Assembly (NCBI RefSeq): GCF_052324685.1
Contig: NC_135219.1
Location: 25,473,032 to 25,537,031, forward strand
Source of the DNA: Brachyhypopomus gauderio
Taxonomy: Eukaryota > Chordata > Actinopteri > Gymnotiformes > Hypopomidae
Reading direction: 5' to 3'
DNA: 64,000 bases
Shown: piece by piece, positions 1 to 9,702 of the stretch
Layout: every line of letters starts with the position of its first letter
How positions within the stretch are numbered: the stretch's first letter is position 1
Notes under the pieces: generated by a model
What the model was told of the DNA's origin: nothing
What the model saw: only the letters and a program-made list of their open reading frames with translations
The model's database searches: none
Position numbers and translations under genes: made by a program

Positions 1-645
1 GAAGACAGAGCCTTCAAGTCACTCTTCCTGCACAACCTGCATCCATGCGTGCGCACCCACGTGACTCTCCTCACCCGGCAAGGTGACCCATCCATGCGTG
101 ACATTCGGAAGATGGCACAGATGGCCTGGGAGACAATCGTCCGACCTGGGGATAAGAGAGAAGAGAATCCCCGAGTACTTGCCACGCAGGACTCCGCTGG
201 CGAATCCCTAGGATTAGAAGGATCAGAGGTACCGAATAGCAGCCGGGTCCCCCATGGGGCTACCATGTCTCACAGCTCCCACTTCGAGAGAAAGCCAAGG
301 GATTGGAAAGATGGACACCAACAGTCAAAGGTGGGTGACCGACACCAATCAAGGGCTCACCAGAAGGGCCGTGACAACCAGTACTCCTCCCGTGAGCCTA
401 AGCGATCACCCCGAGAGAACAGATGGGACAGCCGGAATCGGACCTCTCGACCCCAAGAACACAGAGACCGAGTCAGAGGTCTAGAGCATGAGTCACAAGC
501 CACCGCCGAATTAAGGACAGAGCTTCAGCTTCTCAAGGACACAATCGCAAAGATGTCCCAGGAGAAGGATTTGAGCACCAACCAGTCCTCCAAGGACAGC
601 GAGAAACGCCCTCGTGAGGACGGTGGAGGCCCCTCAGTCGCGTGA
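1..645 (+). CDS. gag: gag, C-terminal part (partial at the window edge)
   Basis: The frame is open from base 1 and ends at TGA 643-645. The first ~45 residues have the look of the end of a capsid domain. A long basic, Arg/Ser/His-rich stretch follows (roughly residues 75-160), which would suit RNA binding in place of the zinc knuckle, since no CCHC motif is present. A short heptad-like segment with leucines lies near residues 165-190. The next codons after the stop stay open in the same frame all the way into protease, so gag and pol form one frame with a single stop between them. The assignment rests mainly on position and composition. Confidence 0.7.
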   Translation, partial: EDRAFKSLFLHNLHPCVRTHVTLLTRQGDPSMRDIRKMAQMAWETIVRPGDKREENPRVLATQDSAGESLGLEGSEVPNSSRVPHGATMSHSSHFERKPRDWKDGHQQSKVGDRHQSRAHQKGRDNQYSSREPKRSPRENRWDSRNRTSRPQEHRDRVRGLEHESQATAELRTELQLLKDTIAKMSQEKDLSTNQSSKDSEKRPREDGGGPSVA

Positions 646-651
646 CTAGGT
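643..651 (+). promoter_or_regulatory. Probable stop-codon readthrough signal (UGA CUAG) at the gag-pol junction
   Basis: The gag frame ends TGA and is followed directly by CTAGGT. UGA followed by CUA, especially CUAG, is an established efficient readthrough context in animal mRNAs and some RNA viruses. The frame downstream (646 on) is open with no further stop until 3598. There is no overlap of gag and pol frames that would call for ribosomal frameshifting. Gammaretroviruses use the same strategy with UAG. A downstream pseudoknot was not modelled. Confidence 0.7.
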
Positions 652-3600
652 CAAGAACCCTCCCCACCACCATCCCGAGTCTATCTCGTTGGCTGGCGAA
701 AGGAACCGTCAAGCAAGAACACCCTGCCACCGGCTGCGGAACAAACTCCCTCCGTCCTTTCTGTCTCCTCCTCCCCACTCCTGCAGTTCCTTGGAGACCT
801 GGTCCGGAAAGGCAGCGCCCAACGCATCTACACCAAGGTCCTCATAGAAGATCACCTAAGTGTCAATGCGCTGTTGGATACCGGGTCAGAAATCAGCCTC
901 ATATGCACAGACACATTCGCCACTGTGAGACAGGCCTCACTCGCCATGGGGAGATGCCTCAACATTGAGTCCTGTCAGCTTAGCATCACCAGCTATACGC
1001 AGGACCACGCCCCAATCAACCAGAGAGCTTGGTTGGAGTTCACACTCCAAGAGATGAAACTCGTGCACCCGGTATACATCTCTAAATTCGACACAGAACA
1101 GCTACTCATCGGTCAAGACCTGCTGGATAGACTGGCTCCTCTGATTGACTGCCGCCGTGGGCAGTTATGGGCCCAAGTCACAGTCCCCAAGCCTGTCGGT
1201 GACCGAGCTAAAGGATACAACTGTGACATGATAACCACTCTCCAAGCACAAAGGAACCCACAGACTACACCCAGCCAAGGCTCAAGAGATCCAGGGGATG
1301 ACGCTTCTAATGAGGGGAACCGCACACACTCAGCAAGCGCACGCCCAACGTCGCCCCAGTGTCGGACCTGGCCAACCGGACTCTCTCACCACCACGAAAC
1401 CTTCCTCTGCACATTTGAAGAGAGCATTGCTCACCCCCAGATCACAGGGGGCATCGTGGTAAACGGCACAGCCATCCCAGACGTGCTGTTAGCATGGTGG
1501 TCAGAGAAATCTGCTGTCAGCCAAGACCTATTTGAAACTCTGAGCAGCTGTAACACTCCTCCTGCGTTTGTGGCTAACAGCCACAAGTTCCCAACTCTCC
1601 AGTTGCCAAAACACCATGTCAAGGCTATAGGAATCTGTGCTCTCTCTCTCACCATTGGGAAGAAACAATTCGTGCATTACATGAGTGTAGTTCCTAACCT
1701 GACCCCTCCTGTCCTGGTGGGGGCAGATGCTTTGGTTCGCCTCGGAGCGCAAATAGACACTATTAACAACATACTCTGGTCCCAAGCACACATTGGAAAC
1801 CAGTTGGTGAGCCCTGAACTGGAACAAATGCGGTCAGGGCAAACAATTCCCCAAGCATGTCAGGTGGCGAACGAGTTTGACTTGATTGTCCCTGCCAGGT
1901 CGGCCGGCACCCCGATTCGACTCATGGTTCTGAGAGGGCAGAAGTTCAACTGCCCACAGGCTTTCTTCCAGCCTGCACCATGTTTCCTTGAGCTGAACCT
2001 CACCACATGTGGTACTCCTCTCCTTGAATTGACCAGTCGTTCAGCTTACCTTCTGGTACAGAATCCCACTAACTGTACTATCCAGGTGCCTGCTCGTACA
2101 ACGTTGGGCTATTTGATCGACAGCACATTCCATGACTTTGAGCTGTCCATCCCCGTGATTGGCGAGTTGCCAAGCCTACTTGAAGGTCCCCAGATTCACG
2201 ACGACGTGTTCTTTACCCTGCCTTCGAGAATGATAGCCATCGTTCCAGACAGGATGCCAGGCTCGATTTGTCGAGTTGATCTCAGTAAGAGGAACGAGAT
2301 GCTTGTGTATGCAGTCATGCATAGTAGTCAGACCCAACCTTCTGTGAATGAGCTGACCACTGACCTTCCCAAGGAACCCTACCCAGGGTTTGAAGAGGAA
2401 ATCCAGCAACAACTCTCTAAAGCAGACGCCCTGACGACAGGCTCCCAGCGAGAACAGCTCCGAGACTTGTTCCACGACTTCGAACAAATCTTTTCCAGAG
2501 ATGCCTATGACTGTGGAGTTACCGACCTCCACACTGTGCGCATACCCACCGACCCGACAGCACCCCCAACATTCATCCGACAATACAGAATTCCACTCTC
2601 CGCGTACGAGTCCATTCAAGAAATCCTAAACTCTCTGCTGGAAAAAGGGATCATTCGTGAGTGTAACTCAACCTACAACTCTCCGTTGTGGCCAGTACTA
2701 AAGCCGTCAGGAAAATGGCGCCTGACCATTGATTACCGGCAGCTGAATAAGCAAGTCCCCCTTTCCCGTTGGCCTATGATCCATTTGGATCAGGAACTTG
2801 CCAAGGTCAGAAATGCTCACTTCTTTTCCACGGTGGATGTGTCAAATGGGTTCTGGACTATGAAGGTGGATCCGTCTGACCAGTACAAGCTGGCTTTCTC
2901 ATTCGGTAATCGGCAGTTTACATGGAACCGGTGCCCCTTTGGGTACTCCAACTCCCCAGCAGAGTTTAACATTTTCCTCCACAAGGCAATGAGTGATGCA
3001 GCCACTCGGGGAAACCTAATCTATGTGGACGATGTCCTTATGCGGAGCCAGACATTTGAAAGCCACATTACAGAAATTCGCTACGTGCTCACCCAACTTT
3101 CGAGAGCTGGTGCGAAACTCTCCCTCACTAAAGGACAATGGTGCCGCAAAAAGGTGGAATATGTCGGACTCCTGATTGGAACTGGTGGCATCCAGCCTCA
3201 GTCTAGTCGGATCCAAGCGATCAAGGACATTACTGCCCCGAGAAACATTTCAGAATTACGCAGCTTCCTGGGCATTTGCAACTACTCACGGCAGTTCATT
3301 GAAGATTATGCAGAGATCTCTAGACCCCTGACAGAGTTGCTCCGCAAAGACAAGACCTTCGAGTGGGGAACAGCCCAAGAAGCCGCCTTCATCGGACTGA
3401 AGCAATGCCTCTGTACTGCTCCCTGCCTTGCTTATCCTGACTCGGACAAAGAGTTCTACCTGGAGGCAAGCTTCTCCCAACACAGTCTCAGTGCTGCCCT
3501 CTCCCAGAAGCATGACCAAGACCGACGTGTGGTCGCATATGCCAGTAAAGCTCTTAGTGGTGTCGAGCTGAAATTCTCTGATGTGAAAAGGCCTTGCTAG
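646..3600 (+). pseudogene. pol: pol, first part: protease, protease-like repeat, reverse transcriptase, start of RNase H tether
   Basis: This part runs in the gag frame. The retropepsin domain has its catalytic DTG at 877-885 inside an LLDTGSE motif and closes with LIGQDLLDRL. A second region of the same length follows: LLAWWSEKS at about 1486-1512 lies where LLDTGSE would fall, and LVGADALVRL closes it. A conserved beta-rich linker with the motif PARTTLGYL comes next, then RT (about 2500-3200) with YVDD at 3022-3033. The frame ends at TAG 3598-3600 in the middle of the first RNase H domain, while the coding match continues in another frame. A one-base loss near 3580 explains this, so the copy is broken. 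Confidence 0.85.
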
Positions 3601-5855
3601 CAACAGTATGGGCAGTGGAGCACTTCCGCAGCTACATCGGGGGACAAAAGGTCATAATTGAAACCTCTCACCAGCCTGTCACATTCCTGAACAGCCAACG
3701 ACTTCGGGAGGGAAGAGTTTCAAACAGCCGCATCGCGACCTGGATGATGGCCTTGCAAGGCTATGAGGTAGAGGTGAAGTATGCACAAAACCAGAAGATG
3801 GCCATAAGCCAAGGATTGGCAGGTTGTGAACACTGCGAGTGTGAACATGAACCAGGGGACCCCAAGGCTGTCACAACCCCCTTGCTGCCTTCAAACCATC
3901 ACTTCTATGATGAAAATGTCTGTCAAGACCTCCCCAGGGCCTTCATAGATGGGTGTTCCTTTAGGCAGGACGGTGAGATGCAGGCGGGTGTGGGAGTGGT
4001 CTGGCAAAACCACCCCATCCTCAAACCTCAACACTATATGCTAGGGTCCCAGACGAGCCAGTTTGCAGAGATTGCTGCTGTGCTTATTGCGTTGCAACAA
4101 GCCAACCTAGCCGCCCTTACTGAATTTGTGATCTGCTCGGACTCTAACTACGCCCGACTCAGCTTTATTTCCCATTTCCCCGTGTGGAAACAAAACGGAA
4201 TGAAGACTGCCAGAGGGAAGGATGTCAAGCATGCCGAACTGTTCCTGGCCTGTGACAAACTTGTGAGTGACCATGGAATGAGGATCTACTGGAAGAAAGT
4301 GAAGGGACACTCCCAGGTCCCAGGGCCAGACAAAGATGGGAACGACGAAGCTGATCGACTGGCCAAGACTGGAGCAATGAGCGGTAACCCCTGGCAGTTC
4401 TCAGAAGAATGGCTCCCACAGGTAGAGGCCGGCGCTGTAAACGTAGTCACTCGGCGCCAAGCCCGGGAGGAGACTGAGCGGTCTGCCAGCAAAGACGTGG
4501 TTGTTCACCTGGGTAGGAAGCCAGGTGACGAGGACCTGGTGACTATGCAACAGCAAGACCCCGCCATCAGAGCCATCTTCCAGCTAATGTCCAAGCCCGA
4601 CGACAGCCCCATCTCTCCTGAGTTGCTACAACCGCCAAGTGACCTCAGCGACCTGCAGGCCGCGAGAAGCCACCTAAAGATCATCAAGGGCCTGCTGGTG
4701 TATGCCCCAAATGACCAGGAACCTCCCCGTTGGGTCGTTTTAACCGACCATAGGGGGGTTATGATACAGCATGCCCATGACGCCCCATGCGGAGGCCACC
4801 GGAGCGCCAAAGCCACGTGTAGAACCCTCCGCGAAGTAGTCTACTGGCCCTTCATGGCCAGGGATGTCGATGAGTACGTTAAGAGCTGCCTGATCTGCTG
4901 CCAATTCCAGCCTACTCGCCCCTTACATAGGGCTCCATTGCAAAAAAGAGGGATCACTTTCCCTTGGTCCAACCTTCAAGTGGACTGGGTTGGCCCAGTC
5001 CCAAAGTCCTCCAGAGGTAACAAGTACCTCCTCACTGTAACATGTGCATTCACCAAATGGGTGGAGTGCCTTCCGGCACCAAATGACACAGCAGAAACCA
5101 CAGCCGTCCTCCTGATAAACCATGTGTTTAGCCGTTGGGGCTTGCCCTTGACCATCGACTCTGATCGGGGCACCCACTTCACTGCCAGTGTAATGACGTC
5201 CTTGTGGCAGATGCTGGGTGTGGAAGCAAAGTTTCATATTGCTTATCACCCCCAGTCGTCGGGACAAGTGGAACGTGCCAACCGCACCATTGTAGGCATG
5301 TTGCGCAAGTATGTCAAGGCTAATGGCAGGGACTGGGACATCAAACTCCCCCTGGTGCTCATGGCCATCCGGTCAACCCCACATCGGTCCACAGGTGTCT
5401 CACCCTTTGAGATGATGACCGGAAGGGAGATGACCCTTCCTTTACATCTGCTCTACCGGCCAGAAGACCTGAACATTGTAGGGGCGTACACTGCCCACCA
5501 GTATGTGGCAGACCTACGCACCCACCTCCAGGACACCTTCTCATGGGCACAGGAGAACTTGGAAGCCAGCGCCAAAGGCCAGAAGGCCTACCATGACAAA
5601 AAGGCCACTGATCGTCAATATCAAATTGGGGACAAAGTCCTGTACTTCAACTTTTCAAAACCTACCAACACACCGAAGAAGTTTCTGCCAAACTGGTCTG
5701 GCCCTCATGAAATCGTAGGCAAGCTCTCACCTGTTGCATACCGCATTAGGGTATCAAGGCCCAACCAAAGTCCGGCCTACAAGTGGGTCCACTCCAACCA
5801 AATAAGGGGGTACACGCCGCCCACAAGGGAAAGGGGGGAGCACAGACTAGTCTAG
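3594..5855 (+). pseudogene. pol: pol, second part: tether end, active-type RNase H, integrase
   Basis: This continues the broken pol in a new frame. The first RNase H-like domain has lost catalytic acids: its usual DAS is EAS (before the break) and its TDH is TSH, so it is a tether. A second RNase H follows with all four acids in place: FIDGCS, the Glu in FAEIAAV, CSDSNY and the final NDEADRL. Integrase has an H-x6-H plus C-x2-C zinc finger (about 4770-4910), then the D,D-35-E core with Asp at 4983, Asp at 5163 and Glu at 5271. A GPH/Y-like C-terminal module ([10 protein letters not shown]) ends it. The product would process the RNA template and insert the DNA copy if the frame were whole. 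Confidence 0.88.
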
Positions 5856-5969
5856 CCACACACCCCCAACTAGGGATGCATGCACCGCAAAACTTATGCA
5901 CTAATCCGCATGTCTCCATTCCTCCCTGCCTTCTGCATGCCAGAGAATAGCATCACAGGAAACTCCCAT

Positions 5970-5992
5970 AACATGTCGCACTCCTTTGCAGG
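5970..5992 (+). promoter_or_regulatory. Putative env splice acceptor
   Basis: A pyrimidine-rich stretch ending CTCCTTTGCAG lies immediately before GATG, with the env ATG at 5993. This is a textbook 3' splice site and suggests that env was expressed from a spliced subgenomic RNA, as in retroviruses. The matching donor would lie 5' of gag, outside the window. Confidence 0.6.
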
Positions 5993-7746
5993 ATGATCTT
6001 CAACTGGATCCTAGTTGCCGCCACTCTTCAAGCTATTCAAATGGAAGAGGTACTAGAGCCAGGACCACCTACAGGGATTGTTCTCCAAGACCACCCAGGG
6101 TTACTTCTGACCAACTGTCACATTCATACACAAAGGATTTATGTCCGCCTAGACCCCTGGATTGCCTTCCAGAAACATCGCCTTAACCCCACACCTAATA
6201 GTAGGGGTGACCAGTTCACCCAACCACGCATTGCAGAAGCGGTCGAACATGCCCAGCGGGTCACCGCACACGCTCTTGACCAGCTAAAGAAATTCTTGGT
6301 CACCAGGGAAGAACTCGGTGGAACCAAGAGGCAAAAGCGGTTCTTGGGTGGACTGCTGACTGCAGCATCTGCCATTGGCTCCCTTTTCTCACTTGGCCTT
6401 TCTGCTGCAAACTCCATAAGTTTGGGCACCCTTAGGCAGCAGGTTCAGGACTTGGATGACGAAATGCCTGAGATCCGAAGGGAACTCGGGCTCCAGCAAC
6501 AACAGCTCCGAGGACTGGGAAAAACACTGCAGGGCACGATTGTCTTACTCAACACCCACTCAGCCATCCTCAACACTACGGTCCAAACCCTTAATCAGTT
6601 ATCCCATGTAGTCGAGTCAGAACTGGTAGAGCTCAATATGGTAAAACAGTTCCTACAAGATTTATTGAATGAGGTTAGCTCCTCAATAACTAGCTTGAGC
6701 GAGGGTAGGATACCTCCTTACTTGGTCCCCATCGAGATGGTTGGTGACGTCATAAAATCAGCAACCTCCGCCACAGTTCAAACCTTGCAAGTGCATTTAG
6801 CCTATAGCCTGGGTAGCGCCGTCCCCATTTCAGTTAACCCACAAGGGATGGAAGTAGGATTTATTCTTAACCTTCCCATCATTGAGACCAACAACATCTA
6901 TAGACTCAAGTCAGTACTTAATGTAGGATTCTGGCAGGGTGATATACACGTTCATGTGGACCCCCCCCCCCCCCCATGCTGGCTTATCATGAAGACAACC
7001 CGACCTTGTACCTTATCCCTAATTTGGCCATGTGTACCGCCACCAAAGACATCCACTGGGTTTGCCCAAGCAAACCCTTCATCAGGGAAACTGCAGATCG
7101 TCTGTGCGGCTTGCGTACTGGAGCCACAGATGAAAAGTGCAAAGTGCGTATGTCAAGTAAAGATGAGGTTGCCGAAACTAGAGTAGAAAGGGCAGGCGAC
7201 AGGTGGCTTGTCAACACACCCCAGCATGAGGTTGTAATGACATATGAACGCCATGACACGGCTGTGAGGATGAGGCTCCCAAACCAGACTGTACTCATTA
7301 GGGTCCCACCAGGGGCCACTATACACTTAGATGACGCTGTCCTGTACCACCTCAGTTCTAAAAGATACGAAACAGAAATTGAGTTGGTTGATGTCTTTAG
7401 AGGCCATAGTTTGCATCTAGGAGATGCCCTTCAACAGCAACTCCTGCTGGAAGGGACTAAAACAGTGCAGGTCAGCCTGGACGAATCAGGGATCCAGACA
7501 ACCTGGCTGAGCCCCATAGCAAGGAGGCCTGTGGGTCAGTGGAACCTGGTTAACACAGCTGTCCTTGGCCTTGTCTTCACCGGTTGGGTCATAACTGCAG
7601 GTGTCTGTCTGATGCTCCTGAGGTACACCCGAGCTCTACACACTCGAATTGACTCACTCACAAACATCCCTCAACACCTTCGCCTTCAACCCCTCGAGGC
7701 ACCTCTTCCTTCCCCTCTAAGGGTAACTACCTTGACAAGGCAGTAG
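5993..7746 (+). pseudogene. env: env: class I fusion-protein-like envelope glycoprotein, frameshifted
   Basis: The protein starts with a hydrophobic signal-like segment (MIFNWILVAATLQAIQ). A short N-terminal part of 116 residues ends in a furin-type site KRQKR, followed at once by a hydrophobic glycine/alanine-rich fusion-peptide-like segment from 6341 and a long heptad-repeat region. A cysteine cluster comes later, and a transmembrane segment lies at about 7550-7625 with a short cytoplasmic tail. This short-then-long layout is that of paramyxovirus-type or baculovirus F-type fusion proteins rather than the large-SU plan of most retroviruses. The frame breaks at a run of 15 C (6961-6975): upstream codons are in frame 2, downstream in frame 1. 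The C run may be a real slippage mutation or an assembly error. Confidence 0.8.
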
Positions 7747-8229
7747 ACCCTGACCGTTCCTCTCCACATTTGTATAAACATAAAACCCATACCACCCATA
7801 CCTTCATTTCCATGTAGAAAGATGCCACACCGACACTACCTAGTGCAGGTGTAGTTAGTTGCTTATAGTTTGTTGTAGATTTTGATTGCCTTTTACTTTC
7901 TTTTTCCCTCTTTATGTGTTTTTCCCCAATATTGCATGTGATCTGCACAGATGTCAGAGTAGATACTCTGCCCAGATGATACAGTCTAAATGTTCTGCCC
8001 AGATGTCAGTCATCACTTCCTGCCCAGTGTCATGTTTCATGATCTGTCCAGATGCTGTCAGTCTTGAATGTTTAGGTCAGTCGACCCAGGAGTGAAAAGG
8101 ACACTGCATGGACATTGACAAGGCGCTGGGGACCAAGGTGGACGCGCACTAATCGGCGCCTGCTGTGGATGACAGGTGAACAGCGTGCTCTGAGGGCTCT
8201 ACAACTTCACCATCAGACCAAGGGGGGAA
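7747..8229 (+). other. 3' noncoding region and polypurine tract
   Basis: There is no gene. The stretch 7960-8060 repeats short blocks around TGCCCAGATGTC. It ends with a purine run (CCAAGGGGGGAA) directly before the LTR start, which is the expected polypurine tract for plus-strand priming. Confidence 0.7.
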
Positions 8230-9340
8230 TGTAGGTACCATGCCTCCACAGACAAAGGAAGGGGGGTGCTCCCCCTAGGTGCATGGCCCACGTCAGGACG
8301 GATGTGGAACTACGTCATCAGACGAATCCCCTTTAAAAGGGGGGATCCCCCTTTGTTCGTTCTCTCTACCTGGCTGCATCAAAGTAGCTACCTAGAGACG
8401 AAGAGCGCGCACACCTTCGGGAACAAAGCGGTATTGGTTCTGCACTCGAACCCTGTGCAGCACGCGACGCAAGAAGTAACTAGTTCGCTACTTTTATTTC
8501 TTTTGCGGAGTTCGCTAAAACCAATCGCTTCAGCTAGCCGACGATTAAGAACTGTTTGAACATTCGCGCAACGGCCGGACCTCCGCGAGTTCATCTTAAC
8601 GTCGACAGCGACCACTTCCCCGGGACACCACGCAACGGACCATCGAGGGACCGCCGATTGAACGGCCACCACGGCTTCCCCTGGACGGAGCAACGCGATC
8701 CAGCGGAACCTTCTTCACGAAAGCGCACGAAGGAGTCCTCCTCAAGAGGCTACCTGGCCTACTGCGCGGGCCGCGGACTGAACAACTCAAAGTAAGACTG
8801 TGCATCTGGGCAGACTTGGAACAATATCTTGTTTTACTGTTTTCTGTGGCTTAGATCGATGCTTTGTGAACGCTTGTGTGCAGTGGTGTTTATAATCACG
8901 TTCATGTTAAACCGTACTCTGTTTAAGGCTTAAAGAGATATTCTGTTCAAAGCTTAAATAGGTATTCTGTTTAAACTTGTTCGATTATTCACACTGATTC
9001 TTTTATTTCGTATAACTGTTAAACGTGTGTCCCACTATACGCTTGTTGGGGCTGTATAGTGACCGACGATACCGTGTCTTAGTTGGAGGAAATTTGCGTT
9101 GTGTTTGTGGCTGTAGTGAGAACTCGGTTTAAGTTTCGCGCCATCGAGTTTCCCTTTGTCTCAAAGATCTCCTCCCCCATACGCACGTACACACACACGC
9201 GCATCCGCGCGCACTCGAAGACACGCACGCGCATCCGCGCGCACTCGAAGACACGCACGCGCATCCGCGCGCACTCGAAGACACGCACGCGCATCCGCGC
9301 GCACTCGAATACACATCCACACACACACACACCCGCATAC

Positions 9341-9379
<39 letters not shown>

Positions 9380-9702
9380 CCTACCCTCCTGTCCCCTTTG
9401 TTTGCTATGCTTTTATTACTATGCTTTGTGATCAATAAATGTTTTTATGTTTAAATACTGTCGTTTGAGTCGTTGCTTCTCTGTTACAACCTGAAGCCAG
9501 AACTATTATTTGAACTGTAACCTTCAGATTTATAGTTTGTTAATCAAACAATTTGGGCTACGGGAGTTGACCACAATTAGTGGCGACCTTAGTTAAATGA
9601 GTTTATATAAAATTTGGGTAAATTTAACACGGTCTGAACTCCCACCATTTCATAGGTAATTTTATGAGACTGATTACTAAATAAATTTGGCCAGCACCTA
9701 CA
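8230..9702 (+). repeat. 3' LTR of the env-bearing element
   Basis: It starts TGTAGGT just after the polypurine tract and ends ACCTACA, giving a 7-bp perfect inverted terminus. At about 1473 bp it is long for a retroviral LTR. TTTAAAA at 8332-8338 could serve as the TATA box and AATAAA at 9434 as the polyadenylation signal. The R-U5 part contains a 30-bp minisatellite and a CA run. The other LTR is off the window, so the ends cannot be checked against it. Confidence 0.8.
9196..9376. repeat. 30-bp CpG-rich minisatellite and (CA)n inside the LTR
   Basis: About four head-to-tail copies of a 30-bp unit built on CGCGCATCCGCGCGCACTCG occupy 9196-9310. A CA/CACA tract follows to 9376. Reading frames across it are repeat artefacts. 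Confidence 0.9.

Larger units (their letters stand above)
1..9702 (+). mobile_element. Envelope-bearing retrovirus-like LTR element, 5' end outside the window
   Basis: Gag end, protease, RT, RNase H, integrase, env and a 3' LTR follow one another on the plus strand in the order gag-PR-RT-RH-IN-env, which is the order of retroviruses and env-bearing Ty3/Gypsy elements. The left edge of the window cuts the element inside gag, so the 5' LTR and primer binding site are not visible. RT carries YVDD. Two RNase H-like domains lie in series, the first degenerate, as in retroviruses. It could belong to the deep-branching fish retrovirus-like group I know as lokiretroviruses; that placement is from memory and needs a tree. 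The copy is dead: pol has a frame break near 3580 and env one at a C tract at 6961-6975. Confidence 0.9.

Noticed and set aside
2176-2619. Minus-strand frame of 147 codons inside pol
   Set aside because: It is a shadow of the RT coding strand with no family features.
3590-3600. Programmed frameshift within pol
   Set aside because: No slippery heptamer is present and the break lies inside the RNase H tether fold; loss of one base is the simpler explanation.
9197-9310. CRISPR-like direct repeats
   Set aside because: The units are contiguous with no unique spacers, and the genome is eukaryotic; this is a minisatellite.
9079-9431. Overlapping frames on both strands rich in Cys/Val or Thr/His
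   Set aside because: They come from the CpG minisatellite and CA tract in the LTR.
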